24,658 bases of DNA from GCA-2687025 sp964473525 (lineage in GTDB: Bacteria > Poribacteria > WGA-4E > GCA-2687025): positions 1 through 24,658 of the forward strand of contig CAYYPK010000069.1 in assembly GCA_964473525.1 (NCBI GenBank), given 5' to 3'. Each line of letters starts with the position of its first letter. Position 1 is the stretch's first letter. Position numbers and translations under genes: made by a program. Below are positions 22,244 to 24,658 of the stretch, one piece after another. The notes under the pieces are model-generated. The model saw only the letters and a list, made by a program, of their open reading frames with translations, was not told the DNA's origin and did not search any database.

Positions 22244-23539
22244 ATGGGCATTATCAGGCGGTGGCGAGAGCGCGGGCAGCGGGCGCGGTCGTACGCGCAG
22301 GCGGAGCGGCACATCGCCAGCGGCGACCTGGCCGCCGCGCTCGCCGAACTCCTGCCGCTCCTGGATGCCGACCCGGGCGACGGCGTCGTCGCCATCAAGG
22401 TGATCGAGGCCTACGCCGAGCTCGGCGAGGCGGATCGGGCGTCCGAACGGCTCGCCGACCTCATCGAAGCGGACCCGAAGCAGGTCGCCCTCATCAACAA
22501 CGCCTCGTTCGACGACATCCGCGCGACGGATGCCTTCGCGGCGGTCTACGAATCGGCGGTCGCCGTAGTCACGTCGGCGCTGGACGACAACCCCGACGAC
22601 ACGCAGGCGCGGTTCCTCCTCGCAGAACACCACGAGGCGCTCGGGAACACTCTCGTCGCCCACGGCGAGTACGCGCTACTGCGCAGGGACGAGGAGGTCA
22701 GCGTCCGATCCCGCGCGAACTACCTCGACGCCCGGCTGCACGCCACCGAGGGAGCGATCGATAGCGCCGCGGAGCGCCTACGCGAAGCCATCTCCGACAG
22801 CCCGTCGCTTGCCACGGCCTCGCAGACGGACCCGGCGTTTGACGAGCTCCTAGCGTCCGAAGCAATGGGGAATGTGGGCGAACTGGCGGCGGCCGCGGAG
22901 GAGCAGACCCTACGCCGCCAGATGGCCGAGACCCCGGACAATCCCGTGCCGCGTCGGCGTTTGGTGGCGTGGTTGGGAGCAAACGGGCGTCGCGATGAGG
23001 CGCTGAGCCTCGCGGCCGAGGCGTTGGAGGACTTCCCGGCGGACGCCGAGCTCCTGGAGGCGCACGCTGACTGCCTCTTCGATATGGCACGCTACGGCGA
23101 GGCGCTCGAGAGCTACCAGGAGGCTCTACGTCTGCATCCAGGACGTACGTGGCCGGTGTACCGGGCCGGGGCGGTTTACGAGCGCCAGGAGCTGCCGGAT
23201 GCCGCGCGCAGCGCATATTGGGACGCTCTGGACGCAACGCGCGACGACGCCGGTATGGCGCTGCTGGTCGCGCGGGGCATGGCCCGGCTGGACGACGATG
23301 CAGGCATGTACGAGGCCCTCAGGCGCACGGTGCAACTGTCCATCACGTTGCGGGAGCCGTCGCCGGACGATGTCTATGCGGCGTTGAACTCGGTCGAGGA
23401 GTTCGCGCGCTACCGGGGGCAGGCCGATTTCCGCGCGATACATGACGAACTGCAGCGGGAGTCCACCGTCGCCGACGACGAGGATGAGGACTGGGACGGA
23501 GACGCTGACGCTGACGACTTTGAGGCGCTGGATCTCTAG
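22244..23539 (+). CDS. TPR-repeat protein with acidic tail
   Basis: The 431-residue protein starts with a short basic segment (MGIIRRWRERGQRARS) and then forms helical repeats. Clear TPR units are near 20-80 (AERHIASGDLAAALAELLPL) and near 265-330 (LFDMARYGEALESYQEALRL, then AGAVYERQELPDAARSAYWD). The middle part is helical but more diverged. The last 25 residues are strongly acidic (DDEDEDWDGDADADD). It has no signal peptide, membrane helix or enzymatic motif. It probably works with the preceding HEAT/TPR protein. Its stop overlaps the stop of the convergent ceramidase-family gene within a palindrome. Confidence 0.82.
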   Translation: MGIIRRWRERGQRARSYAQAERHIASGDLAAALAELLPLLDADPGDGVVAIKVIEAYAELGEADRASERLADLIEADPKQVALINNASFDDIRATDAFAAVYESAVAVVTSALDDNPDDTQARFLLAEHHEALGNTLVAHGEYALLRRDEEVSVRSRANYLDARLHATEGAIDSAAERLREAISDSPSLATASQTDPAFDELLASEAMGNVGELAAAAEEQTLRRQMAETPDNPVPRRRLVAWLGANGRRDEALSLAAEALEDFPADAELLEAHADCLFDMARYGEALESYQEALRLHPGRTWPVYRAGAVYERQELPDAARSAYWDALDATRDDAGMALLVARGMARLDDDAGMYEALRRTVQLSITLREPSPDDVYAALNSVEEFARYRGQADFRAIHDELQRESTVADDEDEDWDGDADADDFEALDL

Positions 23540-23544
23540 AGATC
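23531..23544. repeat. 14-base palindrome holding both convergent stop codons
   Basis: GATCTCTAGAGATC is a perfect palindrome. The TPR gene stops at TAG 23537-23539 and the ceramidase-family gene stops, on the other strand, at 23538-23536, so the central CTAG serves both. It may act as a short hairpin at the transcript ends, but it has no loop as drawn and may be coincidental. Confidence 0.6.
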
Positions 23545-24658
23545 TCCGCGCATTTGGAAGAGGCGGATGAGCGCGCGGTCGACCATCTCCTCCGGCCCGC
23601 CCACCGCAATCGGGGCTACCGTGCTGTCTCCGCCGTACCCACCCATCGCCGCGGCCTCGATGGTCGGGAAGTAGAGCTGGTGGCCGTTGCAGTAGCCGAA
23701 CACCAGCGTCGGCATCGGCGCGCGGGCCTTCAGGCGCAACCCGAGGTCGCAGAAGAGCTCGCCGGATACGCCAGCAAATGCGATCTCGAAGTCGGCGCCG
23801 GAGACGTAAACCGTCGTCAGATGTGGACGGACTCCGTCGGCAAATTCGTGGACGGCGGCCTCGACGATCTCCGGGTAGAACGCCTCTGAATACAGCGCGA
23901 GGATGAGCGGCGAGGCGAAATTCACGCGCGACGCGAACTGGAAGTCGTCCTCGCGGAACGCCACTCGGGCATCCGCCACCGACGCCGTCCGCATCTCACC
24001 GAGGGCGGCGAGTACCTCCGTCGCCAGTTGAGCGCCCATGCCCTCCGCGCTGCGACCGCCGGCGGGCAGCGCTGAGAGGTCTCCGGCTGCTCCTTGCATG
24101 AAGAGGCAGACGCCTCCCGTTTCCGCCTCCACCGCGCGCATCATGTGCCCTGGGTAGTCCGCGGAGAACTCCATGTGCTCGGAATCCAGCATGGTGGGGT
24201 GGGCCGCGTAGTTCACGAGGGTGGCGATGGCGCTGCCGGCAGACGTTGTCACGTGGAGCGTCGACAAGCCGCTATCCAACGGCGGGTCGTCGCCCTCCCA
24301 GTGTCGGTTGCGATTCAGCTGTACGTCGCGCTGGTCCAGAGCGACGAACGCGGGGACGACTGCTGATGCCGCTTCTACGATGGCGTCTATGATCCGCTGC
24401 TCGAGCGTCCGCGCGTAGGGCTCCTCAGGCGAGGGCCACGATTCGGTTTCGATTACCGGTCCGTGGTGAGTGTGAGACCCGACGACCATCACCGCATCCA
24501 CTCCCGCCCACTCCAGGACAGCGGCGCGTATCGTCGCCATGGAGGGCCTGGTCGGTGATCGCCCCAGGTCGAGCCCGACGAGCGCGACCTTGTCGTCGCC
24601 CGCTTGCAGGACTAGAGCCTTAGCGTACAGCGCGTCCGTCACACCAACGCTGGGTAGA
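23536..24658 (-). CDS. Neutral/alkaline ceramidase-family hydrolase, 5' end outside window
   Basis: At least 372 residues of a neutral/alkaline non-lysosomal ceramidase N-terminal domain are present. Hallmarks are the opening LYAKALVLQAGDDKVALVGLD, the zinc-site motif SHTHHGPV, the second zinc-site motif NYAAHPTML, and MQGAAGDLSAL. True ceramidases cleave the amide bond of ceramide and have a second C-terminal domain, but this protein ends after about 370 residues, typical of the many short paralogues in Planctomycetes and Poribacteria whose substrates are unknown. A GTG at 24642 could open the frame, but codons upstream remain in frame and similarity continues (LPSVGVTDALYAK), so the true start is probably beyond 24658. 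The missing N-terminus could hold a signal peptide. It converges on the TPR gene with overlapping stops. Confidence 0.88.
   Translation of the reverse strand, partial: LPSVGVTDALYAKALVLQAGDDKVALVGLDLGRSPTRPSMATIRAAVLEWAGVDAVMVVGSHTHHGPVIETESWPSPEEPYARTLEQRIIDAIVEAASAVVPAFVALDQRDVQLNRNRHWEGDDPPLDSGLSTLHVTTSAGSAIATLVNYAAHPTMLDSEHMEFSADYPGHMMRAVEAETGGVCLFMQGAAGDLSALPAGGRSAEGMGAQLATEVLAALGEMRTASVADARVAFREDDFQFASRVNFASPLILALYSEAFYPEIVEAAVHEFADGVRPHLTTVYVSGADFEIAFAGVSGELFCDLGLRLKARAPMPTLVFGYCNGHQLYFPTIEAAAMGGYGGDSTVAPIAVGGPEEMVDRALIRLFQMRGDL

Overview
This is a GC-rich, gene-dense bacterial chromosomal window. It has no rRNA, tRNA, insertion sequence, CRISPR array or integrase that I can recognise. 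The genes suggest an uncultured bacterium with a Poribacteria-, Latescibacterota- or Planctomycetes-like gene repertoire: an alkaline-ceramidase-family protein, a DUF6807/PmoA-type protein, an amidohydrolase, a Gfo/Idh/MocA dehydrogenase, an enolase-superfamily enzyme and a TonB-like DUF4159 protein. That placement is an inference from gene content only.

Layout. (1) 1-3347, minus strand: the start of a PHP-domain phosphoesterase, the ribosome-quality-control S4 protein RqcP, two unrecognised small genes, a GH46 chitosanase-like protein with a peptidoglycan-binding domain, and a frame-disrupted putative lipoprotein. (2) 3348-4462: a gap of about 1.1 kb without a convincing gene. It contains a segment with several alternative hairpins and a 10-codon ORF behind a perfect Shine-Dalgarno site. 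(3) 4463-7757, plus strand: a small sigma-region-4-like DNA-binding protein, an overlapping small ORF, the ribosome-assembly GTPase RsgA and a PcfJ-like protein. (4) 7950-12858, plus strand: a tight three-gene unit of an ABC exporter with an unusual N-terminal zinc-ribbon module, a DUF1854 protein and a membrane class III nucleotide cyclase. A TonB-like DUF4159 protein follows. (5) 14681-16868: the groES-groEL operon with a sigma-70-type promoter, a CIRCE operator and a strong terminator hairpin. (6) 16869-21067: a catabolic cluster in two divergent arms (DUF6807, amidohydrolase and Gfo/Idh/MocA leftward; a mandelate racemase/muconate lactonizing-type enzyme rightward). (7) 21160-23539: two adjacent repeat-protein genes (HEAT plus TPR, then TPR). 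(8) 23536-24658, minus strand: a ceramidase-family gene that runs off the right edge.

How the genes work together. rqcP and rsgA are housekeeping ribosome genes, and groESL is a heat-shock operon under probable HrcA control. The minus-strand catabolic trio is translationally coupled in part (ATGA overlap) and shares an intergenic region with the enolase-superfamily gene, which suggests one pathway for a sugar acid, polyol or related polyhydroxylated compound whose identity cannot be read from sequence. The most unusual elements are the exporter-DUF1854-cyclase unit, the non-canonical metal site of the enolase-superfamily protein, the histidine-rich GroEL tail and the structured intergenic segment at 3716-3907.
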